DNA of 64,000 nt from CAZYSK01 sp964649415 (GTDB lineage Bacteria; Chloroflexota; Anaerolineae; B4-G1). The translations under genes were made by a program, and so were the position numbers. Below, one piece after another: positions 1 to 8,321 of the stretch. Within the stretch, counting starts at the first letter, position 1. Every line of letters begins with the position of its first letter. Location: the NCBI GenBank assembly GCA_964649415.1, contig CAZYSK010000003.1:1-64000 (forward strand), given 5' to 3'. The notes under the pieces are model-generated. The model was not told the origin of the DNA and did not search any database. It saw only the letters and a program-made list of their open reading frames with translations.

Positions 1-192
1 TGCTAAGGTTCGTTTCCCACCCTGAATTCGGGTTTGACTTTTACCGCACTCTATGTTCGGGTTGGATCAGGTGGACCAATATGTATCAACGACGCCCGTG
101 CATTCGCCTTCGCAGTCATTATGGCACGTCTCCGTTAACCAGGCGTTGACAAGCGGCTATCAGTTCCTTAACGACCGGCCGAGGCAGCGGCA
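1..192. other. Left-edge stretch without a confident gene
   Basis: No gene is supported here. One forward frame is open from the edge to a TGA near 147 and could be the last codons of a gene outside the window, but its roughly 48 residues match nothing I recognise. No hairpin or promoter stands out. Confidence 0.3.
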
Positions 193-1086
193 TCACGCCC
201 CGAGGAATCGCTCCCGCAGATCCGGCGTGAGCAGGCCGAGGACGTCCGGGATCTCCACCGCCTGCTCGGGCGGCACGCCTTCCAGCAGCGTGCGCACGGC
301 TTTGCTTGCCTCTGCCGTCTCCGGCTGCGCCTCAAGCTGGCGCAGGAACTCGTCCACCTTGCCGGTCGTCATCGAGGCAATGAACTGATCCACCGGTACA
401 CCCACCGCGTTGAGCGTGTGGATGGTCTGGCGCAGCGAGGCGACAGACACACCGCGCTTCTCCAACTCCGGCGCGACGTAATCGTTGAAGAACTGGGCCT
501 CCAAGATGGAACGCTCGCCCGACTCGACCTCCCGCATCTCCTTCCACAGGCCCCGGCCCTTGGCCAGCCCCTCGATGATGCTATGGGTGAGCTCGGTGCC
601 CCCCCACCCGATGACGCCGGCCGTCAGCAGCCAGTCAATCAACGTGCCCACGGTGAAGTCATCGAAGATACCGCCGATGCCCGCGTTGAACAGGATCAGG
701 TCCGGCGACGAGAAGAGCACGTCGAAACCCAGAAGGCGGAAGAAGCGCACGTTCGTCAGCCCGATGGCGAGCACCGCGATCACGGTCCCAACCCAGTGGG
801 AGCGCGCCTTCTTCTTCATGATGTAGTCGGGCGAAGACGTGCTGAGCTCCCCCGCCGGATTGGGCCACATGCCGGCCTTCTCCCACCGCTCCCAGATCAT
901 CTCCAGCACCCGCTCGATAGAGGTGGCGATGGCAAGCAGGGGAGCGAGCGTGACCCACAGCACGTCCGCCGCGGTGTCCCCCTCCTGCTGCCCGGAGGTC
1001 GCCTCCCCGCCGGCCCAGGCCACCGTAGTCGCCAGCGCCAGCAGCGCCAGTGTACACATAACGATCCAAAGACCCCGCCTCATCAT
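193..1086 (-). CDS. Hypothetical membrane protein with signal peptide
   Basis: I do not recognise this 297-residue protein. It opens with a clear signal peptide or first membrane segment (MMRRGLWIVMCTLALLALA, cleavage plausible after AWA). At least three further hydrophobic stretches follow, near residues 40-60, 95-115 and 145-170, and then a charged, helical C-terminal half that should lie in the cytoplasm. The start is the first of two consecutive ATGs because AAAGGAG sits 7 bases upstream; longer readings overlap the promoter region. It is transcribed divergently from the ElyC-like gene, with its own -35/-10 at 1165-1170 and 1142-1147. A role in the envelope is only an inference from topology. 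Confidence 0.75.
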   Translation of the reverse strand: MMRRGLWIVMCTLALLALATTVAWAGGEATSGQQEGDTAADVLWVTLAPLLAIATSIERVLEMIWERWEKAGMWPNPAGELSTSSPDYIMKKKARSHWVGTVIAVLAIGLTNVRFFRLLGFDVLFSSPDLILFNAGIGGIFDDFTVGTLIDWLLTAGVIGWGGTELTHSIIEGLAKGRGLWKEMREVESGERSILEAQFFNDYVAPELEKRGVSVASLRQTIHTLNAVGVPVDQFIASMTTGKVDEFLRQLEAQPETAEASKAVRTLLEGVPPEQAVEIPDVLGLLTPDLRERFLGA

Positions 1087-1141
1087 CGTCTTACTCCTTT
1101 CTCGATTGGGCTCAGAACCTATGCCAGGCACGACAACAGCG

Positions 1142-1170
1142 ATTGTACTCTATGTCCAAGACAAGGGCAA
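1142..1170 (-). promoter_or_regulatory. Sigma70-type promoter for the 193-1086 gene
   Basis: On the minus strand, TTGCCC (1170-1165) and TACAAT (1147-1142) are separated by 17 bases and precede the gene with a leader of about 50 bases. Confidence 0.5.
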
Positions 1171-1192
1171 ATGACATAGATCAGGGATAACG

Positions 1193-1220
1193 TTGACTTC
1201 CAATGACTCCGGCATATACT
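1193..1220 (+). promoter_or_regulatory. Promoter giving a leaderless transcript
   Basis: TTGACT (1193-1198), a 16-base spacer and TATACT (1215-1220) end six bases before the ATG at 1227. Transcription should therefore begin at or within a base or two of the start codon. Confidence 0.55.
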
Positions 1221-1226
1221 ACAGAC

Positions 1227-2036
1227 ATGTTCTATTTCCTATCCAAGTTCATCCCCCTGTTCGTATATCCGCTGGGGCTGGCGTGCGTGTTGCTGGCCCT
1301 GGCCCTGTGCGCGCGCCGGAGACGCCGCTGGCAGACGCGCTTCGTCGCCGTGGCGCTGGCGCTGCTCTGGATCGGCGGCAACCGGATCGTGTCCATGGCA
1401 CTGATGCGCTCGCTGGAATCGCAGTACTTGCCCGACGCGACGCTGGAGTCCACGCCGGGCCCCCACGCCGACGTCATCGTCGTGCTCGGCGGTGCTGCGC
1501 GCGCTGCCGCCGCCCCACGGCTGACGAGCGAGGTCAGGGAATCCGGGGATCGCCTGCTGTACGCGGCACAGCTCTACGAGCAGGGTGCGGCGGCCCACAT
1601 CCTGCTCAGCGGCGGGACCACCGAGTGGGTCGAGTCGTCGCCGATGCCCGAGGCGCAGGATATGGCCGACATACTCGCGGCCATCGGCGTTCCACGCGGG
1701 GCGCTCTGGCTGGAGAGCACCTCGCGAAACACCTATGAGAATGCCGTGGAGACGCAGGCAATCCTGAAGCGTCATGGGGCCACGCGCGTCATCCTGGTCA
1801 CGTCGGCCTGGCATATGCCCCGCGCCTACGCGGTGTTTGCCCAGACCGGTCTGGAGGTGATCCCCGCCCCCACGGATTTCCTGGTCACGCAGGAGGACTG
1901 GGCATACTACACCCAACCGGATGCGGTGGTCCAGTTGTTCAACCTGCTGCCCACGGCGACGAATCTCTCCTTCACGACCCAAGCGCTGAAGGAGTACATC
2001 GGGCTGTGCATATACGGGCTACGGGGCTGGCTGTGA
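1227..2036 (+). CDS. YdcF/ElyC/SanA-like (DUF218) envelope protein
   Basis: A 269-residue member of the DUF218 family; the E. coli members ElyC, SanA and YdcF are linked to envelope and peptidoglycan precursor homeostasis, with no settled enzymatic reaction. Two N-terminal membrane helices (FLSKFIPLFVYPLGL and the stretch after the RRRRR patch) precede the DUF218 fold. Seen in that fold are DVIVVLGG, LLSGG, the polar SRNTYENA motif and TSAWHMPRA, in the expected order. I place the start at ATG 1227, not the in-frame upstream ATG at 1203, because the latter lies inside the promoter and ElyC-type proteins begin in this way. The physiological substrate is unknown. Confidence 0.85.
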   Translation: MFYFLSKFIPLFVYPLGLACVLLALALCARRRRRWQTRFVAVALALLWIGGNRIVSMALMRSLESQYLPDATLESTPGPHADVIVVLGGAARAAAAPRLTSEVRESGDRLLYAAQLYEQGAAAHILLSGGTTEWVESSPMPEAQDMADILAAIGVPRGALWLESTSRNTYENAVETQAILKRHGATRVILVTSAWHMPRAYAVFAQTGLEVIPAPTDFLVTQEDWAYYTQPDAVVQLFNLLPTATNLSFTTQALKEYIGLCIYGLRGWL

Positions 2037-2046
2037 CGCCGCCACC

Positions 2047-2074
2047 TTGCCCCCGCTGACGCTTGTGGTACAAT
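2047..2074 (+). promoter_or_regulatory. Promoter for the UMF1 transporter gene
   Basis: TTGCCC (2047-2052), a 16-base spacer and TACAAT (2069-2074) lie about 40 bases upstream of the ATG at 2116. The site shows that translation cannot begin at the in-frame upstream ATG at 2047. Confidence 0.5.
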
Positions 2075-2115
2075 CTCCCCGCGCAACCCTCCACACCACC
2101 CAAAGGAGAAAAACC

Positions 2116-4104
2116 ATGCACGCGAAGTCCGATGTGGGCCGTGCCTACCGCCGTGTTGTCAACGCCTGGTGTATGTACGATTGGGCCAACAGCGGCTTCG
2201 CCACGACTATCCTGGCCGCGGTGTTGCCCGTCTACTACAGCCAGGTCGCCGGGGCCACGCTTCCCAGCGAGGCTCGAGCGACCGCCTATTGGAGCACGGG
2301 CGTCAGCCTGTCGCTCCTCATCGTCGCCATCTTCTCTCCCCTCCTCGGCACCGTGTCCGACGTCATACGCGGCAAGAAGCGCTTCCTGGCGCTGTTCGCC
2401 GGCCTGGGCATCGTCGGGACGGGGCTGCTGGTGCTGGTAGACACCGGCGACTGGCTCCTGGCCTCGATCCTGTTTGTGTTCGGGCGGATCGGCTTCACCG
2501 CCGCCAACGTCTTCTACGACGCGCTGTTGCCCCACGTGGCCAAAGAGGAGGACCGGGACCAGGTCTCTACGCGCGGCTACGCGCTGGGGTACCTGGGCGG
2601 CGGGCTGCTGCTGGCGGTCAACGTGGCTATGATCCAGTTCCTACCCGGGACGTGGGGGCCCCGGCTCTCCTTCCTCAGTGTCGCCGTGTGGTGGGCCATC
2701 TTCTCAATCCCGGTGTTCACCCGCGTGCCCGAGCCGCCCGCGGCTACGGTCAAGCTGGCCCCCGGCGAGAACGTCATCACGGTGAGCTTCAAGCGGCTGG
2801 GTAAGACGATCAAGGACATTCAGCAATATCGCGAGCTGTTCAAGTACCTCATCGCCTTCTTGATCTACATCGACGGCATCGGGACGATCATCAGCGTGTC
2901 GGCCATCTACGGCGCGGAACTGGGCTTCGGCAGCGTCGAGCTGATCCTGGCGCTGCTGCTGGTGCAGTTTGTCGGCATCCCCTTCAGCCTGATCTTCGGA
3001 CGGTTGCCCAGCCGGACCGAGAAACGACGCCCGATCTTCCTGGCCATCATCCTGTTTAACCTGGTGTTCATGCCCCTGATGGGCATCGTCGGCGCGCGCG
3101 TGCTGCCGGGCGAGATCACGGGCGCGCCGCTTCCGCCCTACGAGGCCGTCGGCGACGCCGTGGGCGAGGGCGTGTATCGGGCGGATGGCAGCGCGCTGAG
3201 CTATGCCGGCGCGTGGGACATGGTCACGGTTGCGGCGGAGGCGCTCCGGACGGACACCGACGCGACGTACGCCATCACCGATGAGACAGGCGCGCGCTGC
3301 GACTTCACCTTCAACGGGCAGAAGGTCGAGATCACGCACAGCACCGGCCCGGACCACGGCGTCTGGGCGGTTGAGATAGACGGGGAGGCGTTGATGGACC
3401 CGGACACCGGCGCACCGCTCACCGTGGACGGATACCACAGGACCATGCGCTACGGGGTACGCCGCTCGTTCCTGGCTCAGGAGCCTGGGCAGCACGTCCT
3501 GAGCCTGGTCCACACGGGCGACAAACACCCAGACAGCCAGGGCACCGTCCTGGCGCTGGCCCAGGTCGAGGTCCTAGCACCGATCCGGCAGAGCAACCTG
3601 GGCATCATCATCGCCATGATTCTGGGCCTTGAAGCCGTCGGCGTCGTGCTGGCGCTGCTCTTGGGAAGGCTCCTGTTCTCGGGCGTGGTCGAGATGCTGG
3701 ACACGCGGCGCAGCATCATCCTGTCGCTGTGCGTCTACGCCGCCATCGCCGTGTGGGGGTTCTTCCTCAACTCGGTGATCGAGTTCTGGCTCCTGGCGTG
3801 GATGGTGGCAATCGTACAGGGCGGGAGCCAGGCGCTCAGCCGCAGTATGTACGCCAGCCTCTCCCCAGCGGCCAAGAGCGGCGAGTTCTTCGGCCTGTAC
3901 GGCGTGATGGAGAAATTCTCCGCCATCATCGGGCCCCTGATCTTCGCTATCGCTGCGGCCACGTTCGACAACAGCCGTCCGGCCGTGCTGAGCCTGATTG
4001 TGCTCTTCTTCGTCGGCATCTACCTGCTGACACGGGTGGACGTCGAGGAGGGCCGCCGCCTGGCGCAGGAGGAGGATGCGGCGCTGCTGAAGGCAGGGGG
4101 ATAG
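2116..4104 (+). CDS. UMF1/Atg22-type MFS transporter with a large inserted domain
   Basis: A 662-residue inner-membrane transporter of the UMF1 (Atg22-like) branch of the major facilitator superfamily. The family hallmark [13 protein letters not shown] stands near the N-terminus, followed by the helices of the first bundle. The second bundle is interrupted between helices after about residue 328: residues 329-489 are a soluble, beta-rich segment ([34 protein letters not shown]), after which membrane helices resume at [13 protein letters not shown]. Ordinary UMF1 proteins are about 420-480 residues. The start at 2116 has AAAGGAG nearby. The insert should face outside and may bind a ligand, perhaps carbohydrate; the cargo cannot be told from sequence. 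Confidence 0.85.
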   Translation: MHAKSDVGRAYRRVVNAWCMYDWANSGFATTILAAVLPVYYSQVAGATLPSEARATAYWSTGVSLSLLIVAIFSPLLGTVSDVIRGKKRFLALFAGLGIVGTGLLVLVDTGDWLLASILFVFGRIGFTAANVFYDALLPHVAKEEDRDQVSTRGYALGYLGGGLLLAVNVAMIQFLPGTWGPRLSFLSVAVWWAIFSIPVFTRVPEPPAATVKLAPGENVITVSFKRLGKTIKDIQQYRELFKYLIAFLIYIDGIGTIISVSAIYGAELGFGSVELILALLLVQFVGIPFSLIFGRLPSRTEKRRPIFLAIILFNLVFMPLMGIVGARVLPGEITGAPLPPYEAVGDAVGEGVYRADGSALSYAGAWDMVTVAAEALRTDTDATYAITDETGARCDFTFNGQKVEITHSTGPDHGVWAVEIDGEALMDPDTGAPLTVDGYHRTMRYGVRRSFLAQEPGQHVLSLVHTGDKHPDSQGTVLALAQVEVLAPIRQSNLGIIIAMILGLEAVGVVLALLLGRLLFSGVVEMLDTRRSIILSLCVYAAIAVWGFFLNSVIEFWLLAWMVAIVQGGSQALSRSMYASLSPAAKSGEFFGLYGVMEKFSAIIGPLIFAIAAATFDNSRPAVLSLIVLFFVGIYLLTRVDVEEGRRLAQEEDAALLKAGG

Positions 4105-4145
4105 CGGGCGCGAAGTAAGCGTCACTTCAAGGAAAGGGCCAAGGA

Positions 4146-4925
4146 ATGACCAAACAACCCCGACAAGCTCCGAAGAACTACTTGATAGACATGGATGGCG
4201 TGCTCATCAGCGGGCGTACCGCCATTGCCGGTGCAGACCGGTTCATCGAACGCCTCAAGGGCCAGGAAGTGGAGTTCCTGGTGCTGACCAACAACCCAGT
4301 CTACACGCCAGGCGACCTGGCACACCGCTTGGGGACGATGGGCATCCACGTGCCTGCCGAACGGATTTTCACCTCGGCGCTGGCCACCGCTCGCTTCCTG
4401 CAGTCACAGAGGCCCGATGGCACAGCATTCGTGATCGGCGAGAGCGGACTGACCGAGGCCGTCCACAACATCGGCTACGTCATCACCGATCTGAATCCCG
4501 ACTACGTCGTGCTGGGTGAGACGCACACGTACAACTTGGAGATGATCACCAAAGCCATCCGGCTAATCGCCAGCGGCGCGCGCTTCATCGCCACCAACCC
4601 CGACCCATCCGGGCCAACTGAGAGCGGGCTGGCGCCCGCGTGCGGCGCGATGGCGGCCTTGATCGAGACAGCCAGCGGCGTCAGCCCCTTCTTCGTGGGC
4701 AAACCCAACCCGCTGATGATGCGCACGGCCCTCAACTTCCTGGACGTTCACTCGGAGGACACGGTGATGGTCGGAGATCGGATGGAGACCGACATCCTCG
4801 CCGGCGTCGAGAGCGGAATGGAGACAATCCTCGTGCTGACCGGCGTCACGTGCCGCGAGGACGTGGCCCGTTATCCCTATCAGCCCACGCACATCATCGG
4901 TTCTGTCGCCGAGATCGAGCCGTGA
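4146..4925 (+). CDS. HAD-IIA family hydrolase (NagD/UmpH-like)
   Basis: A 259-residue cytoplasmic haloacid-dehalogenase phosphatase. Motif I is the DMDGV near the N-terminus with nucleophile and acid aspartates, motif II is LTNN, the conserved lysine is in VGKPNP, and motif IV is VGDRMETD. The cap between motifs II and III is the alpha/beta C2a type of the NagD/p-nitrophenyl phosphatase group. Such enzymes dephosphorylate nucleotides, sugar phosphates or phosphoglycolate; the exact substrate is not readable. AAGGA precedes the ATG, and the gene follows the UMF1 transporter by 41 bases, so cotranscription is likely. Confidence 0.88.
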   Translation: MTKQPRQAPKNYLIDMDGVLISGRTAIAGADRFIERLKGQEVEFLVLTNNPVYTPGDLAHRLGTMGIHVPAERIFTSALATARFLQSQRPDGTAFVIGESGLTEAVHNIGYVITDLNPDYVVLGETHTYNLEMITKAIRLIASGARFIATNPDPSGPTESGLAPACGAMAALIETASGVSPFFVGKPNPLMMRTALNFLDVHSEDTVMVGDRMETDILAGVESGMETILVLTGVTCREDVARYPYQPTHIIGSVAEIEP

Positions 4926-4931
4926 CCCTCG

Positions 4932-5132
4932 GACCGCGAGCATCCTGCTCGCTCTTCCGGCGGCCACGATCGCCGCAACCTGCCAATGGGACCGCGAGCA
5001 TCCTGCTCGCCCTTCCGCCGGCCACGATCTCCGCAACCTGCCGGTGGGACCACGAGCATCCTGCTCGCCCTTCCGTCGGCCACGATCTCCGCAACCTGCC
5101 AATGGGACCGCGAGCATCCTGCTCGCTCTTCT
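4932..5132. repeat. Four tandem 58-bp units with palindrome GCGAGCATCCTGCTCGC
   Basis: Units begin at 4932, 4990, 5048 and 5106 with an exact 58-base period; the fourth is truncated. Each starts with the palindrome GCGAGCATCCTGCTCGC (one base changed in the third copy) and continues with a GC-rich arm. Related palindromes occur at 43633-43649 and 27676-27694. The block fills most of the 248 bases between the HAD gene and the small convergent gene. Confidence 0.9.
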
Positions 5133-5173
5133 ATCGACGACCACGCACGGAGGATACTTGGGATGCGAAGCGC

Positions 5174-5449
5174 CTACCCTATCTCGTCCAGCAGGTCCAC
5201 GACCGCCCGCCACACCGCATCGGGCGGGGGAGCGCCGGGCCGATCCAGGCCCCAGAGCGCGATGTCGTCGTCCGTGTACCCGTAGCTGTGGTACTCGCTC
5301 CGCCGGTGGCCACTTGGGAACACGTCGTCGGATGCACAGACGGATGCAGCATCCGCGCTCTCGTCGTCGGCCACGATACGGACAACCGGCACACTATGGC
5401 GTTCGTCGTCGCTGGACAGAGACGGTTGGAGAAACCTATCTACGTACAT
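5174..5449 (-). CDS. Small acidic hypothetical protein
   Basis: A 91-residue protein that I do not recognise. The start is ATG 5449 because GAGGAGG stands just upstream; an in-frame upstream ATG at 5488 has no such site. The product is rich in Asp, Ser and Glu in its middle (SSDDER, ADDESAD, YTDDD) and ends in a helix, AVWRAVVDLLDEIG. There is no signal peptide or membrane segment. Its end abuts the tandem 58-bp repeat block. Coding status rests on the ribosome-binding site and absence of a competing gene. Confidence 0.5.
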   Translation of the reverse strand: MYVDRFLQPSLSSDDERHSVPVVRIVADDESADAASVCASDDVFPSGHRRSEYHSYGYTDDDIALWGLDRPGAPPPDAVWRAVVDLLDEIG

Positions 5450-5591
5450 AGCTGCCTCCTCACTAAACACACTGAGGCGTGTCTGCAAGCGTCCTGTGGT
5501 GCTGCCCGGCTACCTGGACGCACATCTAGTGTAGCACGGGAGCGTGTCATCATGCGTGTCATGAATCAGAGCTTTGTGAAGTCCTAGCGCC

Positions 5592-6734
5592 ATGGCTAGA
5601 TCGGAAACTGCGCCAGAGGGGACCCGGCGGGACGCACGCTCTTGGATCGCGACGCGGCTGGTCACGCTGGCGCGCGTGTATTTCACGTGGGTGTTCGGAT
5701 GGGCCATCGCGCATGCACTGCTTGGCACCCGCCTGTGGTGGCTGTTTGTGCTAAGCACGTTCGCCGAGTACTTTTTCCTCACACTACCTGTGATTGCGGG
5801 TATCGCGCTCCTGGTGCGGCGGCGCGAGACCTGGATCGGCCTGGGGGCGGTGACGGCGCTGGGGCTGTACCTGTACGGGGGACTGTTCCTGCCCCGGATG
5901 CCGCAACAGCCGTTCGCAGCAAGGCCCGGATGTCTGCGTTCGCCAGGTCCGCCGGAGTGCCGTCCCGACCCGGACGGCGCGACCCTCACGGTAATGTCGT
6001 ACAATCTACTGGGGACCAGAGAGCATCCCGAGGGAGTCGTGGCCACGATCCGCGCGGTGGGTGCCGACGTGGTCGCGTTGCAGGAACTCACCCCCTCGTC
6101 GGCCGGGGCTATCCAGCGCGAGTTGGCAGCGGCATACCCATACCAGGTGCTCGATCCGCAGGTGGGCGTGACTGGCATGGGCGTCATCAGCCGCTACCCG
6201 CTACGTCCTAGCGGCGAGACGTTGCCCGGCAACTGGGTCTTTGTTCCCCAGGTATTGGCCATGGACTTCGCCGGGAGCATGGTCACGGTGTTGCACTTCC
6301 ACACGTTCGCGACGAGCCTCTCGCGGGCAATGGATTTGCTCGCCGCACCGGCCCACATCGAGCGGACAGTGCGCGAGCGGGAACGGCAAGCCCAGGCGGT
6401 CGTGGACTTCGTGGCCACGCACCCAGGCCCTCTCATCGCTCCCACCGACTTGAACACAGGGGATCAAAGCACAACCTACGCACTCGTCGCCGGCGTGCTG
6501 GAGGACTCGTGGCGCGAGGCGGGTTGGGGATTGGGTCACACGTTTCCCGGCATCGCTCCCTCCGAGGACCCCGGGGCCATCTTCGCGCAACTCCCCATCC
6601 CCATGTGGTGGATACGGATTGACTACGTGTTTCACTCCGCGCACTGGCGCGCGCTGGAGGCCCGAACCGGACCGTGGGATGGCGTGTCAGACCACCGACC
6701 CATCGTAGCACACCTGATGCTGGTACAGGAGTAG
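5592..6734 (+). CDS. Membrane-anchored endonuclease/exonuclease/phosphatase (EEP) family protein
   Basis: A 380-residue protein with two or three N-terminal membrane helices (about residues 25-95) and a C-terminal EEP hydrolase domain from about residue 130. Seen motifs are MSYNLLGT (metal-binding Asn), VALQELT (metal-binding Glu), APTDLNTGD (equivalent to the GDFN loop) and the terminal SDHRPI with the catalytic Asp-His. The family covers nucleases and lipid or sugar phosphatases; membrane-anchored members of this type are usually of unknown substrate. Residues about 107-127, between anchor and domain, are encoded by a dispersed repeat (5911-5972). No convincing Shine-Dalgarno precedes the ATG. 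Confidence 0.85.
   Translation: MARSETAPEGTRRDARSWIATRLVTLARVYFTWVFGWAIAHALLGTRLWWLFVLSTFAEYFFLTLPVIAGIALLVRRRETWIGLGAVTALGLYLYGGLFLPRMPQQPFAARPGCLRSPGPPECRPDPDGATLTVMSYNLLGTREHPEGVVATIRAVGADVVALQELTPSSAGAIQRELAAAYPYQVLDPQVGVTGMGVISRYPLRPSGETLPGNWVFVPQVLAMDFAGSMVTVLHFHTFATSLSRAMDLLAAPAHIERTVRERERQAQAVVDFVATHPGPLIAPTDLNTGDQSTTYALVAGVLEDSWREAGWGLGHTFPGIAPSEDPGAIFAQLPIPMWWIRIDYVFHSAHWRALEARTGPWDGVSDHRPIVAHLMLVQE
5911..5972. repeat. Dispersed repeat inside the EEP gene
   Basis: About 60 bases containing CCCGGATGTCTGC and CCGGAGTGCCGTCCCG. The same core recurs almost unchanged at 8257-8312, and a diverged form sharing GTTCGCAGCAAGGC and GAAGTGCCGTCC occurs at 33800-33891. Here it keeps the reading frame and falls in the linker between membrane anchor and catalytic domain. 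Confidence 0.8.
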
Positions 6735-6745
6735 GACTCCGGACG

Positions 6746-6779
6746 AGAAACCAGGTTTTTTCCGAAAAACCTGGTTTCT
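6746..6779. terminator. Perfect 15-bp inverted repeat between convergent genes
   Basis: AGAAACCAGGTTTTT and its exact complement flank a four-base TCCG loop. It lies between two convergent genes (ends at 6734 and 6802). The stem contains T and A tracts, so it can act as a terminator in both directions. A related but shorter hairpin occurs at 39028-39055. Confidence 0.7.
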
Positions 6780-6801
6780 GACGGTTCGAGCTACCCGCAC
6801 G

Positions 6802-8052
6802 CTACGAGTCCTGGGTCAGCGGCAATTGCACGGCGAAGCGGCTACCCGGGCAGGTCTCCTCATCGTAGCCAGGGCTTTCCGCCCAGATACGCCCCCCATG
6901 AGCCAGCGCTACGCCCTGGGCGATGGCAAGCCCCAGGCCCGGCCCTCCCCCCTTGAAATTGGTGGTCCCGGAGGAGTGAAGCGCCAGCTCCCCGGTGCGG
7001 TAGAACTTCTCGAAAATGAGATCCAGGTCCTGGGGCGCGATGCCGATACCCGTATCCTCAACCGCGACCTCGATGCAACGCCCTAGCTCAGGCACATCCA
7101 CCATGCGTCCCGTCGCCGTGATCCGTCCCCCGTCCGGCGTATACTTGATCGCGTTGTTCACCAGGTGGTAGAAGAGTTTGTACACCAGGTCAGGATCTCC
7201 GGCGTAGGTGGGCAGGCCCGACAGCCCCACAAACCCCAGAGTCACGGCGCGCTCCGCCAGCGCCTCTTCGAACTCCGAGGCGATACCGTCGAAGGCCACC
7301 GCGATGTTCACAGGACTGTGGACAATATCGACCTCCCCGGTCATCAACCGCGAGACGTCCAAGATGCTGTTGAACAAGCGATGGAGGCGTTCTGTACTGG
7401 TCACCACGCCTTGTACCAACTCCCGCAAATGGGGGACACCCTGCACAATACGGTCGTTCCGCATCATCTGGGCATAGCCCAGCAGGGCAGCCACGGGAGT
7501 GCGCAGCTCGTGGGCCGACACCCGGATGAAATCTGACTTCGTCCGGTCCAGGCGCTCCAGTTGCTCGAGAGCGCGTCGCAGTCCCTCGTTGGCCTCACGT
7601 AGTTCAGCGATGGCTTTCTGGTCCGAGTCCCGCAGCCGTCTAGTCATGCGGACCAGCATGCGCACACCCAGGGACGGGTTGCGCCCCAGGACGGTCAGGA
7701 AGGGTGCCTGCGCAATCCGCAACACATTGGTGGGCTCGACAGCGCGCACACTGGCGGTGCGTACGCTTTCCTGGAGGATGGCCATCTCGCCGAAGATCTC
7801 CCCGGTCCCTGCCCTGTGCAGTGGCCGATGGTTATCTTCGTCCAACCGCTTAACTACCTCCACCCAACCCTGGATGACGACGTAGACCGCATCCCCCTCC
7901 TCACCTTCACGGCAGACGACAGCACCGGCAGGAAAGGCAAGCTCAACCGCCGCCTGGGCCAGCTCATCCAGATCCTCCTCGGTCAGACCAAAGAGGATCG
8001 GGCGAAGGAATTCCTTGATATCCGCGTTCGAGGAGAAGACAGGGCTATCCAT
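6802..8052 (-). CDS. Soluble histidine kinase with cyclic-nucleotide-binding domain
   Basis: A 416-residue sensor kinase without membrane segments. Residues about 10-130 form a cyclic nucleotide-binding/CAP-like domain (AGAVVCREGEEGDAVYVV, GEIFGEMAIL). A helical linker leads to HisKA with SAHELRTP (His181), then HATPase_c with the N-box HLVNNAIKYTP, G1 VEDTGIGI, F-box FEKFYRTG and G2 GGPGLGLAIAQGV. ATG 8052 is chosen because GGAG lies 7 bases upstream and the promoter is at 8110-8138. No response regulator is adjacent, so the partner is encoded elsewhere. The missing Arg in the FGE(M)A phosphate cassette (AILQESVRTASVRA has Arg later) leaves the ligand uncertain. Confidence 0.9.
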   Translation of the reverse strand: MDSPVFSSNADIKEFLRPILFGLTEEDLDELAQAAVELAFPAGAVVCREGEEGDAVYVVIQGWVEVVKRLDEDNHRPLHRAGTGEIFGEMAILQESVRTASVRAVEPTNVLRIAQAPFLTVLGRNPSLGVRMLVRMTRRLRDSDQKAIAELREANEGLRRALEQLERLDRTKSDFIRVSAHELRTPVAALLGYAQMMRNDRIVQGVPHLRELVQGVVTSTERLHRLFNSILDVSRLMTGEVDIVHSPVNIAVAFDGIASEFEEALAERAVTLGFVGLSGLPTYAGDPDLVYKLFYHLVNNAIKYTPDGGRITATGRMVDVPELGRCIEVAVEDTGIGIAPQDLDLIFEKFYRTGELALHSSGTTNFKGGGPGLGLAIAQGVALAHGGRIWAESPGYDEETCPGSRFAVQLPLTQDS

Positions 8053-8109
8053 GACAGGCTCCGTGGCGCAACCCGTGCGCCTCAACTCAACAAAACTCAG
8101 ACTGGCCTG

Positions 8110-8138
8110 AGTATAGATCAACCGTGTAAGAAAGTCAA
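8110..8138 (-). promoter_or_regulatory. Strong promoter for the cNMP-binding kinase gene
   Basis: On the minus strand, TTGACT (8138-8133), a 17-base spacer and TATACT (8115-8110) precede the ATG at 8052. Confidence 0.6.
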
Positions 8139-8256
8139 CGCGGACACCGACCGCCTGCGGCTGGCACCGGCACTGACACCATCCAACCCTGTTCCACCAG
8201 TCTACCGTACTTACGCATTTCGTTGGGTTACAACTGCGTTACAATGAAATCTCACT

Positions 8257-8312
8257 CGTTCGTAGTCCCGGATGTCTGCATCCGCCAGGTCCACCGGAGT
8301 GCCGTCCCGGGC
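8257..8312. repeat. Dispersed repeat, second copy
   Basis: Shares CCCGGATGTCTGC and CCGGAGTGCCGTCCCG with the copy inside the EEP gene at 5911-5972. It lies in the 269 bases between two minus-strand genes. The same gap holds two GTTACAA heptamers spaced 11 bases apart at about 8226-8243, of unknown meaning. Confidence 0.75.
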
Positions 8313-8321
8313 AAATGGGTG

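Noticed and set aside
418..1179. Long forward open frame opposite the first membrane protein
   Set aside because: It is a GC-rich antisense shadow with no ribosome-binding site, and its composition (Arg, His, Gln, Pro) is typical of a non-coding frame.
2047..2115. Upstream ATG as the start of the UMF1 transporter
   Set aside because: It overlaps the promoter; the ATG at 2116 has a good ribosome-binding site and begins the conserved sequence.
4932..5132. Four regular repeats resembling a CRISPR array
   Set aside because: The unit is a continuous 58-base tandem repeat with no unique spacers, and there are no cas genes.
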